Positions 30,869 to 43,400 of a stretch of DNA of 64,000 bases are shown in pieces (position 1 is the first letter of the stretch; each line of letters starts with the position of its first letter). This DNA is from Panagrolaimus kolymaensis (taxonomy: Eukaryota; Nematoda; Chromadorea; Rhabditida; Panagrolaimidae). Where the stretch lies: the NCBI GenBank assembly GCA_028622995.1, contig JAJQJQ010000023.1:310001-374000 (forward strand), written 5' to 3'. A program made the translations under genes and the position numbers. The notes under the pieces are model-generated. The model was not told where the DNA came from. It saw only the letters and a list, made by a program, of their open reading frames with translations, and made no database searches.

Positions 30869-31128
30869 TTAAAAACTATTCATTCCAAAAACCGGACAGA
30901 AAAAAGTTATTAAATATGTTTTTTTCAACAGGGATAGCTTTAAAAAATATAAGAATAAGTATTGGTTGTTTTTTAGCAGAAATAATTTTATTGCTATTAT
31001 AATCAAGCCGCTAATGATATTATCAGAAGATTTTTCTGAAGGATGTTCATAAACGGTAACTTTTACTTCTTCTTCAATATTAGGAACACAATGAGCTGTA
31101 GCTTCTTTTTTACAATTTTCATTGGATG
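30869..31128 (-). CDS. Orphan exon coding a membrane-segment protein
   Basis: After an AAAATAAG acceptor, 86 codons are open to a TAA at 30869-30871. The first half is hydrophilic (NCKKEATAHCVPNIEEEVKV, then Ser/Asp-rich). The second half is hydrophobic and Leu/Phe/Tyr-rich, starting IISGLIIIAIKLFLL, and looks like one or two membrane helices. No ATG. The contrast between an acidic ectodomain and a membrane part is like the tail of a surface protein. Unknown family. Confidence 0.35.
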
Positions 31129-31360
31129 CTTATTTTCAAGGTTTTAAGTTCTTGTTTATTTTTTCGATAACTTAAGAATGTTTTTTTTATCATTTTTTCA
31201 ATCATCAATCAGCTAATTCCCATTGAAGGTGGAGAAAAGTAAGAAAAGATGGAAAGCAAAGAAGCCGAAAATAAAATTACAGCAGTTCACTTCGAATAAA
31301 CAAGATATGGCTACTCCACTAAAATTATTGTGAAACAATATGATAAAGATTCGCGTGTTT

Positions 31361-31545
31361 CTACATATTTCTCGTTTGTTCAGAAGATAAATTGGGACGT
31401 GAGTCAACATCTACTCGATTAAGCTTTGAGAACGTCCGCAACTCAGCTGCCGCAGAAGTGGCTGGAAATTCATGAATGACTTTAGAACAGATAGAAAGAT
31501 GGCGCTTTTCATTATTGCTACTACTACTGGACCCTGTATATAAAT
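31361..31545 (-). mobile_element. hAT transposase fragment, C-terminal dimerisation region
   Basis: The frame reads SKVIHEFPATSAAAELRTFS followed by KLNRVDVDSRPNLSSEQTRNM and a stop. The pattern P-A-T-S-A-x-x-E-x-x-F-S, then about 8 residues, R-x-x-L-S-x-E, is the signature of the hAT C-terminal dimerisation domain (family knowledge). It lies on the strand opposite to the fragment at 28002, so at least two hAT copies contributed. Confidence 0.6.
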
Positions 31546-31562
31546 ATAAAATAGATGTTTTT

Positions 31563-31836
31563 AAAATATTCAAAAAATAAAATAGAAGAGAGAAACGCTT
31601 TGGTTTTAACACAAAAAAAACAGAGCCAATGTTTATTGCAACAACAACAAAAAGTCAAAAGAAAAAAGTGCGTAGATTCTTCATATTTTTTTGCTTTCCT
31701 TTTTTTCTTTCTGCCACCATTGCAATTTTATTGATTGAAAAAGCTCAGCGATTATATTTTTGGCTGTTTTTCTTTTATTCGGCCTTTTTATAAGTTTTCA
31801 TTTTTGGCGCTTTTTTAATTTTTTTTTGAATATTTT
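31563..31836. repeat. AATATTC inverted-repeat element 6
   Basis: AAATATTCAAAAAATAAA at the left and TTTTTTGAATATTTTATA at the right, with GCAATTTTATTGATTGAAAA in the middle. Confidence 0.65.
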
Positions 31837-31914
31837 ATAATTTTTTTCTTTTGAAATGGACCAAAGCAATCTGTAAGTTAAGCTAAAAGGAATCGAAAAT
31901 AAAAGATGTGTAGT

Positions 31915-32149
31915 ATCCAAAAGTTTAGCTAAATCTGCTTTAGCTTGTTTGGAAAGAAAATATTTTAAAAAAATTTTTATTAATGATATTCACAAATTCG
32001 CAACAGTGCTTAATTCGACAACATGGCATATTAAAGATATCGCTTCGTTTGAAAAAAAATGTAAAAAGGAAAAAAATCTTTTATTTTTGAAAAATCAAAA
32101 AATTCATAATAATAAACTTATTCAAGTAAAATTTATGCAATGTTTGTAG
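31915..32149 (+). pseudogene. Open frame, possibly hAT-derived
   Basis: A frame reading SKSLAKSALACLERKYFKKI, then HKFATVLNSTTWHIKDIASF and a Lys-rich tail. The H-x-x-A-x-x-L block resembles the segment of hAT transposases before the C-terminal domain, but the usual Pro-Arg is missing, so this is weak. No start codon at the natural beginning. Confidence 0.25.
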
Positions 32150-32501
32150 AGACACAAAAATCTCGTTTATTACATTTTTTAAAAGTAAATTTAAAAAATT
32201 TTCAAGTTTATTTTTATTTGAAATTAATTTATTTATTACTTTTGTAAATTTTGAGACCCATAATAATAGAAGATCGAAAGCTCGAATAAGGTTTTAGCAT
32301 TTATTTAATCCACAATTATCTAATTTTATTGAAATGAGTGTTTTCGAAGTAGAGGGGAAAGGCTTAAAAGTTTATCAATAGAATTTGTAAGATTTATACC
32401 AAAATGAATTGGCATCGTCAATTATTTTTTGTATTCATTCTCTATGATATTTACACAAATAAATTAAATATTTATCTATGTAAAAAAAAGAAAAATGTTT
32501 A

Positions 32502-32745
32502 AAATATTCAAAAAAAAAGTTGTAAGAACAAAAAAAAGAAGAACCAGCTAGAATTGACTAAACTTTGCGCAAAGAAAAAAGTCATAAAGAAAAAAGGCGA
32601 CGCAAAATGTTTTTTCCTTCTTCCTTTTTTTATTTTATCGACTTTTTTTTATTGATCCAAAATTTTTCGCGTTTTGCGGTTTGTCTTTTTGTTTTACTGG
32701 TTTTTGTCGAAGACTTATTTTTTCAAATTTGAATTTTGAATATTT
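32502..32745. repeat. AATATTC inverted-repeat element 7
   Basis: TTAAAATATTCAAAAAAAA at the left and TTTTGAATATTTAA at the right; TTAA stands at both edges. Confidence 0.6.
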
Positions 32746-33192
32746 AATTTTATTTTTAGTTGTTTTTAAAATTTTGTTTGTGAGAATTTTTTAATAATAA
32801 GTGTGGATTGAAAAGGCGTTTATAAATTTTTATTATTTCTTCATCACATAAAAGTTTTGGCAAAATTTTTGTTTAATCTCAAATGTTTTTTAGCCAAATA
32901 TACTATAATTGAAGTTTCCACTCATTTGTTTTTTATGACAATTCCATATCCATATGAACATAATTAATCTCAATTTGTGAATAAAACGTTTAAACTTTTA
33001 TTATTAACACGTTTATATTAAAATCAAGCTTCTAATCAACTCAACAAAAAAAAAGAAGAAAAGAAATGAATAACGGTATATTTTTAATAGCAAAAAAGTT
33101 TTAATAGTGAACTTTTTTTTGATAAATTTTGTTGAAAAACAAATTTAAAATTAAACAAAAACTAAATATTTTAGAAAAAATAATCTCTTTCG

Positions 33193-33426
33193 AAATATTC
33201 AAAAAATTAAAACCCAAGCTCTCTTTTACTCTTTTTTAAACCAAAATGAAAAAAACGCTCCATTTTTTGTTTCCTTTTTCTATTTTTTTTTTGGCTGCCA
33301 TTGCGATTTTATTGATTAAAAAAAATTTCTATGCGCACATTTGTATATTTTTTTAGCGCATTTAGCAATTACGTTTTCTTTTATGCAACTCGCAATTTTT
33401 TTGCTCCAACTTATTTGAATATTTTT
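33193..33426. repeat. AATATTC inverted-repeat element 8
   Basis: AAATATTCAAAAAATTAA at the left, TATTTGAATATTTT at the right, and GCGATTTTATTGATTAAAAA inside. A further partial copy with the same TTTTATTGATCGAAAA core ends at about 34596. Confidence 0.6.
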
Positions 33427-33559
33427 TTTCGGTTTTTTTTTTAATTCTGTTTATTAGTCATTGAAATTTTTTTAAGAAGTTTCATTTTTAAAAATAACAT
33501 ATAAAAAACGTCAAAAAAAATCAAATTTATAAAATACTTATGAAAATAAAGTTTATAAA

Positions 33560-33697
33560 AATTTAGTTGATTATTTCAAAGTTCAACAATTCGTTGAGTT
33601 TATTCCTGGTGAAATGAAAAGTGAAAAAGCAAAGAATAAAATTACAGATTCGAAGAAACACGATATAGCAATTCTACAAAAATTTGAAATAAATTAA
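33560..33697 (+). pseudogene. Gene relic, paralogous to a copy near 31215-31350
   Basis: A 45-codon frame reading VQQFVEFIPGEMKSEKAKNK and onward to TAA. A similar sequence at 31215-31350 has the same Ile-Pro, Glu-Lys-rich and AAAATTACA blocks but contains two stops. Repeated relic of unknown origin. Confidence 0.3.
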
Positions 33698-35435
33698 AAA
33701 ATAAATTATTCGCTAGTTTCACTTTCACATTAAAAACTTTAATTATTTTAACGCATTTTTTCCCTTCATTTTATTGGACGCAAGTTTATTGATTGGAAAC
33801 GCACATTGCATTTTAGTTATTCATTTTTTGCTTTTTTGTTGTTTTGCTCATTTAGCAGATGATGGTCACTTTTTTGGACGCCAACAAAAGTTTGCGATAT
33901 ATTTTTAAACCTTTATCATATTATGGCTTATTTTGACTTTTGCAGCTTTCACAACTTTTTTTTCTTTTGAATATTTCAATTTTAATTTTTTTTAACTTTT
34001 TTCAAATTAAAAGGATTCTAAAAAGTTTTAACACGGAGAATATGAACGATGTTATACAAAAAAATTGGAAGCTTTCGTTCGGTAACTTTATCAATAGATA
34101 AGTTACTTTGAATGTCTCAAATAAAAAATCAAAGCAATATTTTTAACGCCATCGTTGTTGTTGGTTTACCATTTGGCATAATAAAAACAATGAAGATTTC
34201 AAAAGACGAAACTTTAGATATTCCAAACCTTTTGAAAATGGGCCTTTTATTTATTTTTGTTGTTGTTTTGGTTTTGTTTATTAATAAAATAAATTTTTTT
34301 AAATAATACAAAAACAGATATTATAAATTTAAAAAATAAGATAAAAGCGAAACTCAAAAAGCCAAAAATTGGTCCACTCGCGATTTTAAATTATTAATTC
34401 AAAGTTTTTTTCTAAACATAAAAGAGAAAAGTCTACACATTTTTTCTTTGAATTCGATTTCTTTATCGCGGCCATTGCATTTTTATTGATCGAAAAAATT
34501 TCTTTTATGCGAATACACTTTTTTTCGCACATTTGGCAATAGTGCTTTTTCTTTTATACAACTCTCATTTTTTTGTTTCATTTTTTTTGAATATTTTCTG
34601 TTTTTTTGTTTTTTTAATTTTGCGCTTTAATAATCTTGAAAAAATTAGGAATTTTATCGTTAAAAAAAAAAAAAAAGAAGGGAAAATATGAAATTTATGA
34701 ACACACGAGAAAAACAACACGTAAGATAACATATGGAATGAAATAAATGGAAAAGAAAAAAGATGGAGAAAGTTATCGAAAGAAAAGTTAAGCATCGAGG
34801 TGGAAACAAAGTTTATAAAAATATTAAAACTCAACTAATTGCAATTGGAAAAAATTAATTTTTCGTGATATCTTACTCGCCAAATTAGGATTTAAAAGGT
34901 TTCGCTGATCGATGTTAAAGCAAGAAATTTTGCTTGAAGTTATTTAGGTTTTTGGAAGATTATTCAAAATTTGACAGCTATCGATGGTGGCGAAAATACA
35001 CACGTACAATTATCGACGATATTTTATCAAGGCTATAAAAATTTCCATTTACACAAAAAAGAAAAAATTAAAAATTTAATAATTTTTCTCAACACCATCG
35101 TTTCATTAAAATTATAAAACCACAAACTTTGGTTGTTAGAAAGAAAAAATCATGTTTTTTTGCAAGGTTACGTTCCTGATTCATTTGATTACAAACAAAA
35201 AATATAATTCTCATTCATTCCTTCCCCTTTTTTTACTTGTTTAAAATTTATAAATATTATCTTGTAATTTATATTTTTACGCGTACTTATTTTTTCTCTC
35301 GCCCATGATTAGATAATTATTGATGCTTTTTTTGGACTGACAAAATATTAAATTAAAATCAGCCACTCTCATTTTTTTCTTCTTCGCAATTTACAAGTAT
35401 TTTCTGTCACTTTATTGAACCCTAAAAAAATCTGG
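33698..35435. other. AT-rich DNA with small unsupported frames
   Basis: A 64-codon plus-strand frame from an ATG at 34112 has one membrane-like segment (LLFIFVVVLVLFI) and may be a small membrane protein, confidence low. A coding-like end at about 34949-35038 (SYRWWRKYTRTIIDDILSRL) lacks partners. Repeat termini lie near 33965 and 34590. Confidence 0.3.
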
Positions 35436-35443
35436 TATAAATA
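35436..35443 (+). promoter_or_regulatory. TATA box of the Rac-like gene
   Basis: TATAAATA, 74-81 bp upstream of the ATG at 35517. Confidence 0.5.
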
Positions 35444-35516
35444 TGCAACTTTTTTAAACTTAATATAACATTTTTTTCATTAGAGAAAATATTTTCTAAT
35501 TTCCTTTGACAAAAAA

Positions 35517-36107
35517 ATGAACTCAATTAAATGTGTTGTAATTGGTGATGGTGGAGTTGGTAAAACATGTTTATTAATTTCATATACATCTAATGAATTT
35601 CCTATTGAATATGTTCCAATGGTATTCCATAAATTTTCAACAAATGTTATGGTTGATGGCCAAACTGGTACTTTGGAATTATGGGATACTGAAGGGCAAG
35701 AAGATTATGATCGCCTTCGACCTTTATGTTATCCACAAACAGATTGTTTCCTTCTTTGTTTTTCATTGAATAATCCAACATCATTTGAAAATATTCGAGC
35801 AAAATGGATTCCAGAGTTATTACATCATAAACCACATACGCCTATTATTTTGGTTGGAACTAAATTGGATTTGCGTACCGATGAAGCAACAACAACCATC
35901 GATAAATTAACTGATCAAAGTCAAAAATTAAGTTCGATTTCAACATTTCAGGGGTATCAAATGGCAAAAGAAATAAAAGCATTAAAATATATTGAATGTT
36001 CTGCATTAACTCAAATAGGCTTACAAAAAGTTTTTGATGAAGCTATTCGATGCATTCTTTTTCCTCAAATTGATAAACCAACAACAAGAACATATAATGA
36101 TCTTTAA
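35517..36107 (+). CDS. Intronless Rac-like small GTPase with altered switch I and no CAAX box
   Basis: Single exon, 196 residues, aligned to Rac from residue 1 without gaps through the switch regions. Conserved: P-loop GDGGVGKT (10-17), [14 protein letters not shown] (56-69, with Gln61), TKLD and the SAL motif near the end. Changed: switch I reads [10 protein letters not shown], so the near-universal Thr35 that coordinates Mg and gamma-phosphate is Met, Asp38 is His, Asn39 is Lys and Tyr40 is Phe. In switch II Ala59 is Glu. The C-terminus ([10 protein letters not shown]) has no polybasic region and no CAAX box, so membrane anchoring by prenylation is not expected. The lack of introns in a gene family that usually has them suggests a retrocopy, yet the frame is intact and a TATA box is present. 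Family membership is certain; switching activity and effectors are doubtful. Confidence 0.88.
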   Translation: MNSIKCVVIGDGGVGKTCLLISYTSNEFPIEYVPMVFHKFSTNVMVDGQTGTLELWDTEGQEDYDRLRPLCYPQTDCFLLCFSLNNPTSFENIRAKWIPELLHHKPHTPIILVGTKLDLRTDEATTTIDKLTDQSQKLSSISTFQGYQMAKEIKALKYIECSALTQIGLQKVFDEAIRCILFPQIDKPTTRTYNDL

Positions 36108-37424
36108 AAAATATACTATTGTTGAACTTCACTGTTAATATTAAAATTGTGATAAAAAAAGACCAAAATGTACAAGCTTCTTTTATTATTTCTTTTTGGG
36201 AACTAACAATTTTGTTCCTTTTTTTCTCTTATTTTTGGCAATTTTTTTTAATTGCTACGGTATTGGAATTAATTATCTTTCTTGCCTTAAACAGTTTCAC
36301 TCTTTATTTTTGTCAAAAAATAAATAAATCGAAATTGCTTTTTTTTAATATTGCTTATATTATCACTTTCATTTTAATTTTAATTTTTACAAAAAACATT
36401 CATGCAATACAAAAAAAAACTGAATGTTAGAAGGTTAAATGCATTTTTTTTTCACGAACTTTTCACGACATTTGTTATCGAGAATTTGCTGGCTTGACAA
36501 CAATTAAAAAAATTTATGTGAATAAACAGCCATTCTTACGTTATCGGGAAAATTAAAAAAACCAAAGCTTAATAAAAATAAATGAACGTAAGAACAATGA
36601 AATTTGCATGAAATTAATCAATCAATTCTTCTTTGTCCTTTCTCCACTTTTCAAACATCTAAAGTCATTCATTTTCAATTGGACCTGGGATTTTGCTTTG
36701 CTTTTTGAAAGCGACTTCCAAGCGCTTGGGTTTGCATGTAATTGATTTTTCTTTTTCATTAAAAATTTCAGAAAAAATTTAAAAAAAAATTAATTTAAAT
36801 ATTCAAAAATAGCAACAACAAAAAAAAGATTGCATCAATTATAACCAACTCCAAAGACAAAAAAAATAGAAGGAATAAAAAGCAAACGAAAGTCATTTTT
36901 GAGGAAATAGGTATGTAAATACAAAAAGTAATTTCAGCAGCAAAAATGGGTTAAATTTTAGAGTGTGCCTGTTATGGTCCTACGTATTTGTTCACGATTA
37001 TTATTTTTCCCAAATATTTATTGATTTTCTTTTGTTATGACGAAAAGTTGTTTGGAAACAAAATTTGGTTCATTAATAGTAAAATAGCAAAGCGAAATGA
37101 GCAAAACAGAAACGAAAAGTGGTGGCCAAATTTTTTTAATCAATCAATAAATTTGCGCGCTAATAAAAATATGGCAGCAAATTGAAAAGGCAAAAACAAA
37201 AAACGAAAATTTTACTTATCTCTTTTTTATGTTTATCGAGATAACAGCTTTATTGATTTTCTATTTTCTCACTTCTTTCTTTCTTTTTTGTTTATAACAA
37301 CACACATCTTTTATTTTTTAGATTTTTTTTCTTCTGAGAATTATTTTTCAATAGCCTAATTTTTTTTAAATATTTAATTTATATAAATTTCTTTATTTTT
37401 ATTAAGCTTTAGATTTATTAATTT
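36108..37424. other. Spacer between the GTPase gene and the satellite
   Basis: AT-rich. An AATATTC-type terminus at about 36797 (TTTAAATATTCAAAAATA) and a TTTTCCCAAATATTTATTGA block at about 37005 mark repeat remnants. A 103-codon Phe/Ile/Leu-rich frame at 36119-36430 lacks an ATG and was rejected. Confidence 0.35.
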
Positions 37425-40400
37425 TTACTGTTGCATCAAGCAACAAGCCATGAGTCAAAACATAAATGAAACTCGTTTTGAATTAGGGCTTGAATTGGAC
37501 ATATGAATATTTTGTTCTAAATATTTTTTATTAATTATTTCAAAATTATTCCCAACGGGACTTTGAATCGCATACCATTTATGACCTTCAACCAAAAATT
37601 ATATTTTTACTGTTGCATCAAGCAACAAGCCATGAGTCAAAACATTAATGGAACTCGTTTTGAATTAGGGCTTGAATTGGATATATGAATATTTTGTTCT
37701 AAATATTTTTTATTAATTATTTCAAAATTATTCCCAACGGGACTTTGAATCGCATACCATTTATGACCTTCAACCAAAAATTATATTTTTACTGTTGCAT
37801 CAAGCAACAAGCCATGAGTCAAAACATTAATGAAACTCGTTTAGAATTAGGGCTTGAATTGGACATATGAATATTTTGTTCTAAATATTTTTTATTGATT
37901 ATTTCAAAATTATTCCCAAAGGGATTTTGAATCGCATAGCATTTATGACATTCAACCAAAAATTATATTTTTACTGTTGCATCAAGCAACAAGCCATGAG
38001 TCAAAACATTAATGAAACTCGTTTTGAATTAGGGCTTGAATTGGACATATGAATATTTTAAGCCAAATATTTTTTATTAATTATATCAAAATTATTCCCA
38101 AGGGGATTTTGAATCGCATACCATTTATGACCTTCAACCAAAAATTATATTTTTACTGTTGCATCAAGCAACAAGCCATGAGTCAAAACATTAATGGAAC
38201 TCGTTTTGAATTAGGGCTTGAATTGGATATATGAATATTTTGTTCTAAATATTTTTTATTAATTATTTCAAAATTATTCCCAACGGGACTTTGAATCGCA
38301 TACCATTTATGACCTTCAACCAAAAATTATATTTTTACTGTTGCATCAAGCAACAAGCCATGAGTCAAAACATTAATGAAACTCGTTTTGAATTAGGGCT
38401 TGAATTGGATATATGAATATTTTGTTCTAAATATTTTTTATTAATTATTTCAAAATTATTCCCAACGGGATTTTGAATCGCATACCATTTATGACCTTCA
38501 ACCAAAAATTATATTTTTACTGTTGCATCAAGCAACAAGCCATGAGTCAAAACATTAATGGAACTCGTTTTGAATTAGGGCTTGAATTGGATATATGAAT
38601 ATTTTGTTCTAAATATTTTTTATTAATTATATCAAAATTATTCCCAAGGGGATTTTGAATCGCATACCATTTATGACCTTCAACCAAAAATTATATTTTT
38701 ACTGTTGCATCAAGCAACAAGCCATGAGTCAAAACATTAATGGAACTCGTTTTGAATTAGGGCTTGAATTGGATATATGAATATTTTGTTCTAAATATTT
38801 TTTATTAATTATTTCAAAATTATTCCCAACGGGATTTTGAATCGCATACCATTTATGACCTTCAACCAAAAATTATATTTTTACTGTTGCATCAAGCAAG
38901 CTTTGATGAAAGACATAAGTGTGAAACTCGTTTTGAATTAGGGCTTGAATTGGACATATGAATATTTTAAGCCAAATATTTTTTATTAATTATTTCAAAA
39001 TTATTCCCAAAGGGATTTTGAATCGCATACCATTTATGACATTCAACCAAAAATTATATTTTTACTGTTGCATCAAGCAACAAGCCATGAGTCAAAACAT
39101 TAATGAAACTCGTTTTGAATTAGGGCTTGAATTGGACATATGAATATTTTGTTCTAAATATTTTTTATTGATTATTTCAAAATTATTCCCAAAGGGATTT
39201 TGAATCGCATACCATTTATGACATTCAACCAAAAATTATATTTTTACTGTTGCATCAAGCAACAAGCCATGAGTCAAAACATTAATGAAACTCGTTTTGA
39301 ATTAGGGCTTGAATTGGACATATGAATATTTTAAGCCAAATATTTTTTATTAATTATTTCAAAATTATTCCCAAAGGGATTTTGAATCGCATACCATTTA
39401 TGACATTCAACCAAAAATTATATTTTTACTGTTGCATCAAGCAACAAGCCATGAGTCAAAACATTAATGAAACTCGTTTTGAATTAGGGCTTGAATTGGA
39501 CATATGAATATTTTAAGCCAAATATTTTTTATTAATTATTTCAAAATTATTCCCAAAGGGATTTTGAATCGCATACCATTTATGACATTCAACCAAAAAT
39601 TATATTTTTACTGTTGCATCAAGCAACAAGCCATGAGTCAAAACATTAATGAAACTCGTTTTGAATTAGGGCTTGAATTGGACATATGAATATTTTGTTC
39701 TAAATATTTTTTATTGATTATTTCAAAATTATTCCCAAAGGGATTTTGAATCGCATACCATTTATGACATTCAACCAAAAATTATATTTTTACTGTTGCA
39801 TCAAGCAACAAGCCATGAGTCAAAACATTAATGAAACTCGTTTTGAATTAGGGCTTGAATTGGACATATGAATATTTTAAGCCAAATATTTTTTATTAAT
39901 TATTTCAAAATTATTCCCAAAGGGATTTTGAATCGCATACCATTTATGACATTCAACCAAAAATTATATTTTTACTGTTGCATCAAGCAACAAGCCATGA
40001 GTCAAAACATTAATGAAACTCGTTTTGAATTAGGGCTTGAATTGGACATATGAATATTTTGTTCTAAATATTTTTTATTGATTATTTCAAAATTATTCCC
40101 AAAGGGATTTTGAATCGCATACCATTTATGACATTCAACCAAAAATTATATTTTTACTGTTGCATCAAGCAACAAGCCATGAGTCAAAACATTAATGAAA
40201 CTCGTTTTGAATTAGGGCTTGAATTGGACATATGAATATTTTAAGCCAAATATTTTTTATTAATTATTTCAAAATTATTCCCAAAGGGATTTTGAATCGC
40301 ATACCATTTATGACATTCAACCAAAAATTATATTTTTACTGTTGCATCAAGCAACAAGCCATGAGTCAAAACATTAATGAAACTCGTTTTGAATTAGGGC

Positions 40401-43400
40401 TTGAATTGGACATATGAATATTTTAAGCCAAATATTTTTTATTAATTATATCAAAATTATTCCCAAGGGGATTTTGAATCGCATACCATTTATGACCTTC
40501 AACCAAAAATTATATTTTTACTGTTGCATCAAGCAAGCTTTGATGAAAGACATAAGTGTGAAACTCGTTTTGAATTAGGGCTTGAATTGGACATATGAAT
40601 ATTTTAAGCCAAATATTTTTTATTAATTATTTCAAAATTATTCCCAAAGGGATTTTGAATCGCATACCATTTATGACATTCAACCAAAAATTATATTTTT
40701 ACTGTTGCATCAAGCAAGCTTTGATGAAAGACATAAGTGTGAAACTCGTTTTGAATTAGGGCTTGAATTGGACATATGAATATTTTAAGCCAAATATTTT
40801 TTATTAATTATTTCAAAATTATTCCCAATGGGACTTTGAATCGCATACCATTTATGACCTTCAACCAAAAATTATATTTTTACTGTTGCATCAAGCAACA
40901 AGCCATGAGTCAAAACATTAATGAAACTCGTTTTGAATTAGGGCTTGAATTGGACATATGAATATTTTGTTCTAAATATTTTTTATTGATTATTTCAAAA
41001 TTATTCCCAAAGGGATTTTGAATCGCATACCATTTATGACATTCAACCAAAAATTATATTTTTACTGTTGCATCAAGCAACAAGCCATGAGTCAAAACAT
41101 TAATGAAACTCGTTTTGAATTAGGGCTTGAATTGGACATATGAATATTTTAAGCCAAATATTTTTTATTAATTTTATCAAAATTATTCCCAAGGGGATTT
41201 TGAATCGCATACCATTTATGACCTTCAACCAAAAATTATATTTTTACTGTTGCATCAAGCAAGCTTTGATGAAAGACATAAGTGTGAAACTCGTTTTGAA
41301 TTAGGGCTTGAATTGGACATATGAATATTTTAAGCCAAATATTTTTTATTAATTATTTCAAAATTATTCCCAAAGGGATTTTGAATCGCATACCATTTAT
41401 GACATTCAACCAAAAATTATATTTTTACTGTTGCATCAAGCAAGCTTTGATGAAAGACATAAGTGTGAAACTCGTTTTGAATTAGGGCTTGAATTGGACA
41501 TATGAATATTTTAAGCCAAATATTTTTTATTAATTATTTCAAAATTATTCCCAAAGGGATTTTGAATCGCATACCATTTATGACATTCAACCAAAAATTA
41601 TATTTTTACTGTTGCATCAAGCAAGCTTTGATGAAAGACATAAGTGTGAAACTCGTTTTGAATTAGGGCTTGAATTGGACATATGAATATTTTAAGCCAA
41701 ATATTTTTTATTAATTATTTCAAAATTATTCCCAAAGGGATTTTGAATCGCATACCATTTATGACATTCAACCAAAAATTATATTTTTACTGTTGCATCA
41801 AGCAACAAGCCATGAGTCAAAACATTAATGAAACTCGTTTTGAATTAGGGCTTGAATTGGATATATGAATATTTTAAGCCAAATATTTTTTATTAATTAT
41901 TTCAAAATTATTCCCAAAGGGATTTTGAATCGCATACCATTTATGACATTCAACCAAAAATTATATTTTTACTGTTGCATCAAGCAACAAGCCATGAGTC
42001 AAAACATTAATGAAACTCGTTTTGAATTAGGGCTTGAATTGGACATATGAATATTTTGTTCTAAATATTTTTTATTAATTATTTCAAAATTATTCCCAAC
42101 GGGACTTTGAATCGCATACCATTTATGACCTTCAACCAAAAATTATATTTTTACTGTTGCATCAAGCAACAAGCCATGAGTCAAAACATTAATGAAACTC
42201 GTTTTGAATTAGGGCTTGAATTGGACATATGAATATTTTAAGCCAAATATTTTTTATTAATTATATCAAAATTATTCCCAAGGGGATTTTGAATCGCATA
42301 CCATTTATGACCTTCAACCAAAAATTATATTTTTACTGTTGCATCAAGCAAGCTTTGATGAAAGACATAAGTGTGAAACTCGTTTTGAATTAGGGCTTGA
42401 ATTGGACATATGAATATTTTAAGCCAAATATTTTTTATTAATTATTTCAAAATTATTCCCAAAGGGATTTTGAATCGCATACCATTTATGACATTCAACC
42501 AAAAATTATATTTTTACTGTTGCATCAAGCAAGCTTTGATGAAAGACATAAGTGTGAAACTCGTTTTGAATTAGGGCTTGAATTGGACATATGAATATTT
42601 TAAGCCAAATATTTTTTATTGATTATTTCAAAATTATTCCCAAAGGGATTTTGAATCGCATACCATTTATGACCTTCAACCAAAAATTATATTTTTACTG
42701 TTGCATCAAGCAAGCTTTGATGAAAGACATAAGTGTGAAACTCGTTTTGAATTAGGGCTTGAATTGGACATATGAATATTTTAAGCCAAATATTTTTTAT
42801 TGATTATTTCAAAATTATTCCCAAAGGGATTTTGAATCGCATACCATTTATGACATTCAACCAAAAATTATATTTTTACTGTTGCATCAAGCAACAAGCC
42901 ATGAGTCAAAACATTAATGAAACTCGTTTTGAATTAGGGCTTGAATTGGACATATGAATATTTTGTTCTAAATATTTTTTATTAATTATTTCAAAATTAT
43001 TCCCAAAGGGATTTTGAATCGCATACCATTTATGACCTTCAACCAAAAATTATATTTTTACTGTTGCATCAAGCAAGCTTTGATGAAAGACATAAGTGTG
43101 AAACTCGTTTTGAATTAGGGCTTGAATTGGACATATGAATATTTTAAGCCAAATATTTTTTATTAATTATATCAAAATTATTCCCAAGGGGATTTTGAAT
43201 CGCATACCATTTATGACCTTCAACCAAAAATTATATTTTTACTGTTGCATCAAGCAACAAGCCATGAGTCAAAACATTAATGAAACTCGTTTTGAATTAG
43301 GGCTTGAATTGGACATATGAATATTTTGTTCTAAATATTTTTTATTAATTATTTCAAAATTATTCCCAAAGGGATTTTGAATCGCATACCATTTATGACC

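Noticed and set aside
36119..36430. 103-codon hydrophobic frame just after the GTPase gene
   Set aside because: Starts at TTG, not ATG, and its Phe/Ile/Leu richness is that of AT-rich 3' flanking DNA.
1..37424. tRNA, rRNA or spliced-leader RNA genes
   Set aside because: I looked for cloverleaf, rRNA and SL-type sequences while reading and saw none I could support; a covariance-model scan would be decisive.
37540..37570. CENP-B box in the satellite monomer
   Set aside because: The reverse of CCCAACGGGAC shares CGTTGG with the box, but the second half (CGGGA at the right spacing) is missing and most monomers have AAAGGG instead.
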